Positions 10,451-20,731 of a DNA stretch of 64,000 nt are shown here, in pieces. Origin of the DNA: Saccharomycopsis crataegensis (Eukaryota > Ascomycota > Saccharomycetes > Ascoideales > Saccharomycopsidaceae); assembly GCF_037102585.1 (NCBI RefSeq), contig NW_027043827.1:62001-126000 (forward strand), in the 5' to 3' direction. The notes under the pieces were generated by a model. It was not told where the DNA came from and ran no database searches. It saw nothing but the letters and a program-made list of their open reading frames with translations. A program made the translations under genes and the position numbers. Position 1 is the first letter of the stretch; each line of letters opens with the position of its first letter.

Positions 10451-10741
10451 TTCCTTTCTTTTTTTATGTGACTGGCTCTATAAGCCTCTAAGCTACTCAG
10501 TTTAAACAAATTATACTCATTTTTTCCATAATTCTGTGCTACTTTCTATAAAACCGGATATCTATAATAATATCAATAATATCACGTGATTACGGTTTTC
10601 AAGAAATGGGAACGAATGTATGGTAGGAGCTGTTCTCCATTTAAGATGATGAATTCCCACTTTTGACATTCAATTCGGTCTTTATATGATCACCAGATTA
10701 CTTACAAAAAAAAGCATAAGATTTTACCATCAAAACTAAGT

Positions 10742-11696
10742 ATGGACTTGAAAGCCAAGCTACTAACTGATGGGTATGTTGATGGCCTAGGTAATAGATT
10801 CTATGCTGAACCCAGTGAAATGACTTTAGAGTCTGAAATAGCACCAGTTGAAGCTTGCTTTAGTTACAGTGACTATAAGCATTTTGAAAAACCAGGTATC
10901 ATGGATATCATGGAAATTGATCCTATTTTCGAAGAAGAAGAAAATGCCGAGATGGAAATTGAAATGAAAGAACGAAGATATAGAGGTTCGTACCGGTATT
11001 ATAATCAAGCTGTCAAACAAAGATTTTGGCACTTGGTCATGGAAGAAGGTGTATCAGCTTACAAGGCTGCAAAATTAGAAGATATACCTTTGCAAACTGC
11101 TTACACATGGAAAAGAAAGTGGAACAAATTACTTGTCAATGAATTAAATGGTATCTCGAAGCCAATAAAGAAAAGAGGTCGTAAACCCCTTCTCACTGAT
11201 GAACATAAGGAATTCCTTCAAAAATTGATAAAGGAAGATGCTACAGTGACTCTCGATTTTATGTTGGAGAGACTCAAGAAAGCCTTCACCAATGTAAGAG
11301 CCAAGGCTACAACAATCTATAACTTTGTAACCAAGGTCTGTAAGCTAAGTCTCAAACGTATTTCTAAATGGGCTTTGAGAAGAAGTCTGAAGGAATTGAA
11401 GAAACAGAGACTCGAGTGGGCAGAGAAGTATAAAGACAAGCTCGACTTTAGTCAAAACTGTATTTTCATCGACGAAGCAGGTTTCAATATCAGTATGCGG
11501 CGTGAGTATGGATGGTCTGCTGTGGGTGAAAAAGCAGTTCTTACTGTTCCCGTAACCAGAGGGCTTAATATTTCGTTCATTGGGGCAATTTCTGTCAAAG
11601 GTTGTATTGAATTAAAGGTCAGAACTCCAGTGGCTACATCCAATAAGAAGAGAAAACTTGATTCAGAAACGACCATTGACAAAGTGAGTAAAGGTA
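10742..11696 (+). pseudogene. Outer transposase, N-terminal part (interrupted)
   Basis: Almost identical to the intact transposase at 12180-13508 for its first 318 residues, including the helix-turn-helix-like region (RYYNQAVKQRFWHLVMEE) and the first catalytic aspartate in FIDEAGF. The frame ends in the repeat of the inner copy, inserted at the TA at 11695-11696. The C-terminal part lies at 13986-14361. The host gene for the insertion was otherwise undamaged, so inactivation is due to this insertion alone. Confidence 0.9.
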
Positions 11697-13985
11697 CAGT
11701 GTTTTCATTTTTTATTCGTACCAACCACCGGAAATGTTCATACCAGTGGCAAAAAATAATTCATACCGACCCCCGGTATTTTTCGTACCACCGCAGCGGG
11801 ATTTATTCAGACCATCTAAGAAAAATAGTTCATACTATTGCACTTTAATTATTCATACCAACAGAATACAAAATTCATACTAAATGCATAAAATTCTTAT
11901 GCTTTCATTAATATTTTATCTTTGATATTATTAAACATGTTACAGGGGACCCGCACACCCAATAAAGCCCCTTTGCAATACTCATTTACCATTTCAAAGG
12001 CTCATAACCAAATTTTGGAGTGGTTTCGTCCTTCCTTAAAATTTTAAATTTTCATTAATTTGTTTTGGAGCTTTGTTGCGTCTTTATGTAATTTTTTTTA
12101 TAGTTTTTACTTTTTTTTTTTTGGTTTGTTTTCTGTATTTTGTTTTCTAATTTTTTTTCTTCATCTTTGGTATTTGTTTTCAAAAGAGCTGCTGTTGTAA
12201 ACAGAGATCAATATGTCTAGAAGCATGTCTGCAGAATCCCTTGTAACTATCAAGGGAAATATTTTCTGTGGCTTCTTTCACCCTTGGAGTTAATTGCTCC
12301 TTCTTGCTCAAGTTTGATCTTTTGACTTTACTCTTACATACTGACCAGAATTCTTCTATAGCATTCAACCCTGGAGAATAAGGAGGTAAAAACACAAGTT
12401 CCAAGCCACTCAGTGCCACTAGTAACTGAAGATCACGTCGTTTATGAATGGCAGCATTATCAAGGATCAAATATTTCATACCTTTGAGCTCCTCGTTATT
12501 TTCTATTTGCTGGATCACTGACTTTACAAAACTGTAGAAGTGATTAGCTGTAGTACCTTTACTCACTTTGTCAATGGTCGTTTCTGAATCAAGTTTTCTC
12601 TTCTTATTGGATGTAGCCACTGGAGTTCTGACCTTTAATTCAATACAACCTTTGACAGAAATTGCCCCAATGAACGAAATATTAAGCCCTCTGGTTACGG
12701 GAACAGTAAGAACTGCTTTTTCACCCACAGCAGACCATCCATACTCACGCCGCATACTGATATTGAAACCTGCTTCGTCGATGAAAATACAGTTTTGACT
12801 AAAGTCGAGCTTGTCTTTATACTTCTCTGCCCACTCGAGTCTCTGTTTCTTCAATTCCTCCAGACTTCTTCTCAAAGCCCATTTAGAAATACGTTTGAGA
12901 CTTAGCTTACAGACCTTGGTTACAAAGTTATAGATTGTTGTAGCCTTGGCTCTTACATTGGTGAAGGCTTTCTTGAGTCTCTCCAACATAAAATCGAGAG
13001 TCACTGTAGCATCTTCCTTTATCAATTTTTGAAGGAATTCCTTATGTTCATCAGTGAGAAGGGGTTTACGACCTCTTTTCTTTATTGGCTTCGAGATACC
13101 ATTTAATTCATTGACAAGTATTTTGTTCCACTTTCTTTTCCATGTGTAAGCAGTTTGCAAAGGTATATCTTCTAATTTTGCAGCCTTGTAAGCTGATACA
13201 CCTTCTTCCATGACCAAGTGCCAAAATCTTTGTTTGACAGCTTGATTATAATACCGGTACGAACCTCTATATCTTCGTTCTTTCATTTCAATTTCCATCT
13301 CGGCATTTTCTTCTTCTTCGAAAATAGGATCAATTTCCATGATATCCATGATACCTGGTTTTTCAAAATGCTTATAGTCACTGTAACTAAAGCAAGCTTC
13401 AACTGGTGCTATTTCAGACTCTAAAGTCATTTCACTGGGTTCAGCATAGAATCTATTACCTAGGCCATCAACATACCCATCAGTTAGTAGCTTGGCTTTC
13501 AAGTCCATACTTAGTTTTGATGGTAAAATCTTATGCTTTTTTTGTAAGTAATCTGGTGATCATATAAAGACCGAATTGAATGTCAAAAGTGGGAATTCAT
13601 CATCTTAAATGGAGAACAGCTCCTACCATACATTCGTTCCCATTTCTTGAAAACCGTAATCACGTGATATTATTGATATTATTATAGATATCCGGTTTTA
13701 TAGAAAGTAGCACAGAATTATGGAAAAAATGAGTATAATTTGTTTAAACTGAGTAGCTTAGAGGCTTATAGAGCCAGTCACATAAAAAAAGAAAGGAATT
13801 AATATGAATTTTATATACTGTTGGTATGAATAATTAAAGTGCAATAGTATGAACTATTTTTCTTAGATGGTCTGAATAAATCCCGCTGCGGTGGTACGAA
13901 AAATACCGGGGGTCGGTATGAATTATTTTTTGCCACTGGTATGAACATTTCCGGTGGGTGGTACGAATAAAAAATGAAAACACTG
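11697..13985 (-). mobile_element. Inner Tc1/mariner-type transposon, complete, inserted in its own kind
   Basis: A 2289-bp element bounded by CAGTG and CACTG and flanked by TA at 11695-11696 and 13986-13987. It is inverted relative to the outer copy. Long terminal repeats of about 185 bp lie at 11697-11883 and 13799-13985 with the same eight-motif array. One intact transposase gene is present. Nothing visible prevents it from being active. Confidence 0.95.
12180..13508 (-). CDS. Tc1/mariner (IS630-type) DDE transposase, intact
   Basis: A 442-residue transposase that would bind the element ends, cut them and join them to TA targets. The catalytic triad is visible as D244 (FIDEAGF), D350 (LILDNAAIH) and E385 (PGLNAIEEFW). 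The last two are separated by 34 residues, the DD34E spacing typical of Tc1. A helix-turn-helix-like region follows RYYNQAVKQRF and ends near TAYTWKRKW, and a basic stretch KKRGRKP precedes the catalytic core. The start at MDLKAKLL is shared with the outer copy. The protein is longer than classical Tc1 transposases (about 340 residues) because of an acidic N-terminal extension of about 85 residues. Related yeast elements (Cirt of Candida) are known, but I cannot assign a named family. Confidence 0.92.
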   Translation of the reverse strand: MDLKAKLLTDGYVDGLGNRFYAEPSEMTLESEIAPVEACFSYSDYKHFEKPGIMDIMEIDPIFEEEENAEMEIEMKERRYRGSYRYYNQAVKQRFWHLVMEEGVSAYKAAKLEDIPLQTAYTWKRKWNKILVNELNGISKPIKKRGRKPLLTDEHKEFLQKLIKEDATVTLDFMLERLKKAFTNVRAKATTIYNFVTKVCKLSLKRISKWALRRSLEELKKQRLEWAEKYKDKLDFSQNCIFIDEAGFNISMRREYGWSAVGEKAVLTVPVTRGLNISFIGAISVKGCIELKVRTPVATSNKKRKLDSETTIDKVSKGTTANHFYSFVKSVIQQIENNEELKGMKYLILDNAAIHKRRDLQLLVALSGLELVFLPPYSPGLNAIEEFWSVCKSKVKRSNLSKKEQLTPRVKEATENISLDSYKGFCRHASRHIDLCLQQQLF

Positions 13986-14361
13986 TACTACAGCTAATCA
14001 CTTCTACAGTTTTGTAAAGTCAGTGATCCAGCAAATAGAAAATAACGAGGAGCTCAAAGGTATGAAATATTTGATCCTTGATAATGCTGCCATTCATAAA
14101 CGACGTGATCTTCAGTTACTAGTGGCACTGAGTGGCTTGGAACTTGTGTTTTTACCTCCTTATTCTCCAGGGTTGAATGCTATAGAAGAATTCTGGTCAG
14201 TGTGTAAGAGTAAAGTCAAAAGATCAAACTTGAGCAAGAAGGAGCAATTAACTCCAAGGGTGAAAGAAGCCACAGAAAATATTTCCCTTGATAGTTACAA
14301 GGGATTCTGCAGACATGCTTCTAGACATATTGATCTCTGTTTACAACAGCAGCTCTTTTGA
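13986..14361 (+). pseudogene. Outer transposase, C-terminal part
   Basis: Continues the interrupted transposase of 10742-11696 after the inner insertion. It starts within TTANHFYSFVKSVIQQIENN and contains the second aspartate (LILDNAAIH) and the glutamate (PGLNAIEEFW), ending LCLQQQLF as in the intact copy. The amino-acid sequence is the same as the intact copy in this part, which points to a recent insertion. Confidence 0.9.
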
Positions 14362-14655
14362 AAACAAATACCAAAGATGAAGAAAAAAAATTAGAAAACA
14401 AAATACAGAAAACAAACCAAAAAAAAAAGTAAAAACTATAAAAAAAATTACATAAAGACGCAACAAAGCTCCAAAACAAATTAATGAAAATTTAAAATTT
14501 TAAGGAAGGACGAAACCACACCAAAATTTGGTTATGAGCCTTTGAAATGGTAAATGAGTATTGCAAAGGGGCTTTATTGGGTGTGCGGGTCCCCTGTAAC
14601 ATGTTTAATAATATCAAAGATAAAATATTAATGAAAGCTTAAGAATTTTATGCAT

Positions 14656-14842
14656 TTAGTATGAATTTTGTATTCTGTTGGTATGAATAATTAAAGTGCA
14701 ATAGTATGAACTATTTTTCTTAGATGGTCTGAATAAATCCCGCTGCGGTGGTACGAAAAATACCGGGGGTCGGTATGAATTATTTTTTGCCACTGGTATG
14801 AACATTTCCGGTGGTTGGTACGAATAAAAAATGAAAACACTG
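14656..14842 (-). repeat. Right terminal inverted repeat of outer transposon
   Basis: Reverse complement of 10264-10450 with only a few base differences; it carries the same eight motifs at the same spacing and ends CACTG before the target TA at 14843. Confidence 0.9.
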
Positions 14843-17268
14843 TAACTGGCTTTGGCTAATCAATATCTACAACCCATCTGCTGATTACCAAAAACAAATC
14901 CTCCTTCAAAATCAACTCTCCATCACCCTCCAAACCCAGCTTACCACTCTCAGAGCGAGAAGCAACAATAAGACCATCAACATTATTCTCGGAGGTGACT
15001 TTAATAATTTTGTCAATTCAAGAGACTCTGCTAACTTCCGTTCTCGCGAACAAAGATCGTCCGAGTCGCTTAAAAAGCTAATCAAAACTTTCAAGCTAGC
15101 AGATATCTATGAACATCCAAAATTGCACCAGATTAAAAAGAATTGGACTAACCAATCCACCACGGAAGAAAGTAGTCGCAGAATAGATCGTTTTTATATC
15201 AGTCAGTCCATGATCTCCGACAAAAACAGATTTCATATTCAAATGTCCCAACAAAACTATCTAAAGTCTTCTTCAACTCACGATTCTATTATTCTTGAAA
15301 TCAACACTCAACCTCATGCAATGACTTACATCCCCCAACATAATATCATTAAAAATCATATTATTCAATGGCTTCTGAAGATCAAGTTTCCACCCACTGT
15401 GAACTCTACTTCAGACCTCATTTCCGAGATTCGCTTGAAGCTGAATTTTTTGACGATGGTACACAAGAAAATAACAGAAAATACTGATGAACCAAATTAT
15501 TATGACCACATAAAAACTAGGTTCCACCAACACTCCAGACCGCGCCCAATCAAAGCCCTCAAAGCTTCAGATGGCGCTTTATTGACATCACAGCAAGACA
15601 TGCTTCTAGAAGTAACCAATTACTATCAAAAACTCTACGATGGATCTCGTGGTTCAAAGAGCTCGGAAAAAATAGAAAGGTTCATCAACGCCTCCTTGGG
15701 AGATCAGTTATCACTAACCAACACTGAATCCAACAACTTGAACAAACCAATCACCATGACAGAATTGGAATATGCCGTTACTGAATCCAATACTCAATCC
15801 GCCCCCGGGGTAGATGGTATACCATACGGCGTTTATAAGTCTCTCTTTCCTCAGATAAAACACATTCTTCTAAAAGAATTTAACCAAATTCTTTCTTCAG
15901 GGGAAATTCCATTCAACTATCGAACCATAAAATTCACTCTCATACCAAAACCAAACAAAGTTGTTCAAAAAGTGGAGAATTACAGGCCCATAGCATTAAT
16001 CAACACAAATTTGAAACTCTTTTCCAGCATCATCAACGCCCGTTTGCTCCCGTTCTTGCAAAAAATTATCGGCCCAAATCAAGTTGGTTTCATACCTGAA
16101 AGATCCTCCTTCTCTAATATAACAATTTTCGGTGACTTGCTTTCCAGTTTAATATCCCCACAAGACAAGCCACATGTCAATCATTCTACTAACCACCGAA
16201 TCATGCTTGCTGACTTTGAAAAGGCTTTTGACCAGATTTCCCATCTATACCTTAAAATATTACTTCGAAAACTCAATTTTGGAAAAATGACGGAAACTAT
16301 TCACGCTATCCTTACCAAAGCCCTCGGAACCATTTGCCTAAATAACATTACAGGCCCTTCTTTCCCATTAAGAAACGGAACCCTTCAGGGCAACCCACTT
16401 TCACCAACAATTTTCGCGTTAGCCCTTGAACCTTTTCTAAGAGCCATCCAAAGATTAAATAAAGGATTCAGTTACAACCATAAGATCCAACCAAACATCA
16501 TCCCCAGAGTCAAATACCTTGCCTATGCAGATGATGTTACCTTATTCTTGAGAGATCATAATGACTTCAAAAACACTATGAAGATAATTCAGGCGTTCGA
16601 ACAAGTCAGTGGTTCTAAATTAAACAAAAGCAAATCCAGATTAATTGTTCCATGCGATCAAATACCATTCCAGTCCGACTTCCAAATAGATATTGCTGAC
16701 AATAATTATGAAATCCAATATCTAGGCGTTAAAATTGGGAACTCGTGTCAAACCTGGCCTAATACTCTCCAAAAAGACATCAGCACCAAATATTACATGA
16801 CCAACATGAGTTCACTACCAATATCAAGTCAAATAGTCGGATATAACACATATATCTTGTCTAAGCTATATTACCACGAGATTCATGCACCTATGCTTCC
16901 AGACCAAATAGATTTGCTAGAACAATCCATCAAAAACCAGGTGAACAAAAAACTGAAAATCTCCATGGACACTTTAAAAACAAGCCCATTGAAAGGAGGA
17001 TATGGCATGGTGGATATCAAAAGCCAATTGAGCTACCGCAAGGCAAAAATCTTTCAACAACTCTTTCTCCAATCTTTAAACCCATATTGCCAGTTACTCC
17101 GATTCAAGCTCCAACTAGCAATAAACATGATCATCAAACAAAATCTATCCGAGGAAGAGCAGTCGATACAAGGATATATAAAAACCCAATACTGGTGGCG
17201 GTTAATATTGGGTGACCAGATCAATATCAAGAATAAGAGAGACAGCAGGTCCATACTCAACCAGGTTA
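14843..17268 (+). pseudogene. LINE-C copy 1 ORF2, main part, 3'-truncated by a beta LTR
   Basis: Continues LINE-C ORF2 after the transposon. The endonuclease motifs GGDFNNF, SRRIDRFYI and STHDS and the RT motifs APGVDGIPY, NYRPIALINTN, the DFEKAFD line, NGTLQGNPLSP and YADD are all present in one open frame. The RT active site reads AYADDV rather than the AFADDI of LINE-B. The frame stops after SRSILNQV at 17268 where a beta LTR begins. The lost C-terminus and CCHC finger are represented by other LINE-C copies at 48410-49374 and 62355-62727. No target duplication flanks the LTR, so the loss came with recombination rather than simple insertion. Confidence 0.9.
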
Positions 17269-17670
17269 TGTTGAGTTGACAATCCAAAGTCATATATTGG
17301 GTTTTGTACAGATGGCTCAACGGTTAACACGGGTATCAATGTGTTGAATAGATCCCGGGTTCGAGTCTCGGATAAGACGGTTTATTTACCATGGCTGAGC
17401 AATATATAATCTGCATGTGATTATGACTCAGCCTAATAATTAGTCATTATGCATATGATTAATCATCTAGAATGTTCTAGATGGATGTATGATTACAAAT
17501 CATATATATTGGTCTTATTATAAATATGGGGCCTCTCCCCATAGTTTGAGTTTATATTTTGTTATTTAAATAGTTAGTTAGTTAAGAAGAATAAGAATAA
17601 TAACAAGGATAGTTTGATAGTATTTGTTATTGGTAATGACTACTGTAACTAGGGTTACAAAACTTCAACA
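17269..17670 (+). mobile_element. Beta LTR (Ty5-like copia), 402 bp
   Basis: Begins TGTTGAGTTGAC and ends AAAACTTCAACA, the same ends as the four other beta LTRs here. The 5-bp neighbours differ (GGTTA, ATTTG), so this LTR marks a rearrangement joining a truncated LINE to a truncated PIP 5-kinase fragment. Internal A-box- and B-box-like sequences are annotated separately. A single imperfect heat-shock element lies near 17470-17485. Confidence 0.9.
17313..17368 (+). promoter_or_regulatory. tRNA-like A box and B box inside beta LTR
   Basis: TGGCTCAACGG at 17313-17323 fits a pol III A box and GGTTCGAGTCT at 17358-17368 fits a B box, 34 bp apart as in tRNA genes. CCGGG and CTCGG can form the T stem around the TTCGAGT loop. 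The acceptor and D stems do not pair well, so this is not a working tRNA. The same boxes occur in every beta LTR (for example 39013-39068 and, inverted, 50806-50861). Confidence 0.6.
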
Positions 17671-17941
17671 ATTTGCTCCAAGAACTTGTTCTTTTTCTTT
17701 GGTCCAAGAAGCATATGCTGGTTGTTGGCAAGCCAGTTCTGGTCCTTAAGCACCGCTTTATGTTTTTTGTGTTCTTCTTTAACCAAAGTTTCCCGCTTCC
17801 ATAGTGATCCTTTCAAATCATAAGTTCTATGGATTTCCTTGTTGGCAGGAAATAAGTTGTTCATCACGATAAAGTAAATTTTCCGTTTTTGAAACACAAT
17901 ACACGATAAAGTAAATTTTCCGTTTTTGAAACACAATACAC
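17671..17941 (-). pseudogene. MSS4: Fragment of phosphatidylinositol 4-phosphate 5-kinase gene
   Basis: The minus strand codes for a piece of a PIP-kinase catalytic domain: KIYFIVMNNLFPA, then HRTYDLKGS, then VLKDQNWL and LGPKKKNKFLEQ. MNNLF and TYDLKGS are hallmarks of this family, which makes PI(4,5)P2 at the plasma membrane. Only about 75 residues remain. One side is cut by the beta LTR. At the other side a 38-39-bp tandem duplication (about 17864-17941) repeats the KIYFIV coding stretch, after which homology ends. It is a gene remnant; the functional MSS4-like gene must be elsewhere. I recognise the family with good confidence, the exact orthologue less so. Confidence 0.7.
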
Positions 17942-18303
17942 GATTATTGATCCTAATAAGGGAGTCTTTGTGTGAACATTTGTTTGTTTGCTTTTTTTTG
18001 TTTTTGTTTTTGTTTTTTTTGGTGATGTTTTTTTTTTTACACTTATTAATTTGCAGGGTTATATTTTATTATTAACCCTCAACATTTCAAAAAAAAAATT
18101 TCACACCAATTAAAAGTTCCGCAACCATAAAAAACTCCCCCAACCCACCACCCAGCACCATCACTAGTTCCCGATTCATTGATTGTGTGTGTGTGTGTGT
18201 GTGCGTTTTTCTTTTTTTTGGTTTTGGACATTCGATAATCATCAACATTTAATCATTTTATTTTGGAAAAAAAAAAAAAATAATAATAATAATAATAATA
18301 ACA
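17942..18303 (+). other. Intergenic region upstream of the IES1-like gene
   Basis: No gene seen. It holds T-rich runs (17992-18037), a GT dinucleotide repeat near 18184-18203 and an ATA/TAA trinucleotide repeat just before the ATG. It probably contains the promoter and 5' UTR of the IES1-like gene, but I see no specific operator. Confidence 0.5.
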
Positions 18304-18588
18304 ATGTCAATGCGGTCCCATTATGACCCTATTCATGATACCAATGGCGAGCAGCCTCGGCCTCAGCAGACCAGGGTGAACATTTCTAGTCTTTTAGCGG
18401 AGAATAATCCATCGTTGGAACCCCTGGAGCCCGTGGAAATATATAACCACGAGAGCGACCTGACAATCGATACCGATGAAGAACAGATGAATGACCAAGC
18501 TGATGTGTCGACAATGAGCCAACAACACACATTTATCACCGAGAATCCAGGTCCATCCAACAATAATTCTTCTGATGATAATAATTCG

Positions 18589-18636
<48 letters not shown>

Positions 18637-20446
18637 GCACCACCACCACCACCAGCAGGAACTTTCTCGTCGACCACCCTGACCCCTACAAAACTCCCAT
18701 CGGTGAAGATCCCTATCGATGGGATGATCAATGCCCCAAAATTACCAAGCCCATTAAAGAAATCAATGAATGCCGATCCTTTTGCATCGCCAATTGCTAC
18801 AGGTGGTGGCAATAGTGATATCAATCATCATCATAATAATAATATTAATATTAATATTAATACCGTTGCTGGTGATTCTTCTACCATCACCGATGCCAAT
18901 GGATCATTTGTTAATTCTTTCCAGAATACTGGGGCTAATAAACGGACGAACCAAACATTGCTTATCAGTGCCAAGCTGTTCCATATTAAAAAAAAGGATG
19001 GTCAACCTTTATGGCGTGAGGATATCCAATACGATTTCCTAAGTGAAGTCTTTCATAACGATGTGGTGGCATTCACCAGCCCAGTCCTTCTGGTGGGGTT
19101 CAGAAAGTCAATTTTGCCGATTTGTACATCAGTACCATGGCTTATTCTAATAAGACCTCCAAAGTTTTAAGAGAACGGCTATTAACTGATAAGACCATGT
19201 CAATTCCAGTATGTATGGTTTCGTTATTGGTGAATGTTGGGAGAATGAACACCACTGTGAATTTTGTTCCGGAAATGAAATCACAATTACGAACTTTCCA
19301 TTCGATCCCGTCGCTTCAACAAGGGAAAAGCCACGATAATAAAATCTTGCAAGATTCTCCTCGATTGAAAAGTATTTTGAAATCGTGGTCCGAAGCTAAG
19401 AAACACCCGACAAAGTTCGAAGAGTTGTTCAACCAACCGCTAGTTCCCGATACCAAATTCCCGAAAACTAACGTCATCAATTTGATTTTCATGTTGTGTT
19501 GTTATGAGCATTTAATTTTCCAACATTTTGACCCCGTCAATCTTGAAAATGGCACCAGTAGGAACTTTGTTTCCGAATCCCCGTCGTTTTTAGGTGAAGA
19601 TTTGACCAAGCCCCATTCAATTGTTTGTTTTTAAACTTTAAGACCACTCCAAAATCTCGAGCCCAACGGTTTTTGTGGTTATTGTACAATTACTTGGAAA
19701 CCAATTTGATAAAAGAAGAAATTTTGAACAACCCGTTCAAAGATCCCGAGAATCCGTTGCTGATTCCCGCGTTGGTGCCAATTCCTGACGGAATGAACTT
19801 CGATATCGATACTCCCCAAGAAGTAGAATACGCCAAGACCATGGAAAAAGTGCGGATGAATTTCTTGAAAACCGACGGTAATCCGGATTTGATGGAAAAT
19901 GGCAACAAATCAGAGAAATCAAAGGATGATGGAGGATCAGAAAAGCCAAAGAAGGGTGGGCGAGCCGTGAGGAACTCAGGGAAATCCGCCAAAGCTGCGG
20001 GAAATAATGGTAATAATAATAATAATACTAATAATAATAAGAAAGTTGGTGATTCTAAAAATAATACTGCGAAACCCAAACCCGACGATATTCACAAGGA
20101 GATTTTCAAGAATAATAAGGCAAGAAGCAAGTTCCAACGTCATTATAATGGTAATATCATGTATCTGACGCATTCTATCCTTAACGATGAATTGATAGAA
20201 GAAGAGGATGCGAAGTTCGATGGTGATGGGAAAATTGTTTCACGAGAGGTGGGGAATCGTAAAAAAAGATATAATGGAGATTTTGGGGAGTTCGCCACTA
20301 CTTGTCTTAAGATGTTTAAAGCAGGAAAGAACTATCATGAAGCACATTACCTTGAACAGGCAAAGAATGGTGAGAATGAAGTTAAGGTTGAACTCAAGTT
20401 GGGTGAAGATGGTACGACAATTAGTGGATTTTCGATTGATATTTGA
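18304..20446 (+). pseudogene. IES1: INO80 complex subunit Ies1-like gene with two frame breaks
   Basis: Host gene related to Ies1, a fungal subunit of the INO80 chromatin remodeller in the nucleus. Coding runs from ATG 18304 through a CAA-coded polyglutamine tract (18592-18636), then LFHIKKKDGQPLWREDIQYDF, then VSLLVNVGRMNTT with FVPEMKSQLRTFHSIPSLQ, then RAQRFLWLLYNYLE, and an Asn/Lys-rich tail with YLTHSILNDEL. Three frames are needed. The first change is near 19080-19086, where the line must pass from AFTSP to SGGVQKVNFADLYIST; the second is near 19620-19632, beside a T5 run. I see no intron signals at either place. It is either a recent pseudogene or an intact gene with two assembly errors; conserved sequence on both sides of each break favours the latter. 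Family assignment is from memory of conserved lines. Confidence 0.68.
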
Positions 20447-20731
20447 GGTATTTGTTGGGGATGTATATTTTTATTTAAGTGTGTTTGTATATTAGTTTTA
20501 TATATATATATATATATATATTTCATTGGTAAGTATTGATTAATTGAAAATTAATAGATAATTAATGGTTTAGGTGATGTAGTTTGTAAAGTTGATTTAC
20601 ACATAATGAGATCAAAAACAACAATCTATAATACAATCTTCATTTAATACTATACAAAAAAAAGACAAAAAAAAAAAAATGTGAACAAATAAGAATAATA
20701 ATCAACAATTCAAGAAATGCTTGCCCATTTT
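20447..20731. other. Convergent intergenic region IES1-like / SME1
   Basis: Short AT-rich spacer between the stop codons of two convergent genes. It contains a TA dinucleotide repeat (about 20496-20521) and an A-run near 20677. Probably 3' UTRs of both genes. Confidence 0.5.

Larger units (their letters stand above)
10264..14842 (+). mobile_element. Outer Tc1/mariner-type transposon, split by a copy of itself
   Basis: The ends are perfect inverted CAGTGTTTTC termini flanked by the duplicated target TA (10262-10263 and 14843-14844). The terminal inverted repeats are about 185 bp long and contain eight regularly spaced TTCRTACC-like motifs. The transposase gene is on the + strand but is cut at 11696 by a second, inverted copy (11697-13985). 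Without that copy and one TA the element is 2288 bp, within one base of the inner copy. It sits in LINE-C ORF2. Confidence 0.95.

Noticed and set aside
17300-17385. A tRNA gene inside the beta LTR
   Set aside because: A and B boxes and the T arm are good, but the acceptor and D stems do not pair, so no functional tRNA is claimed; kept as regulatory sequence.
18363-18824. Minus-strand frame of 153 residues with a polycysteine run
   Set aside because: It is the antisense of the CAA-coded polyglutamine tract and flanks of the IES1-like gene; the composition is an artefact.
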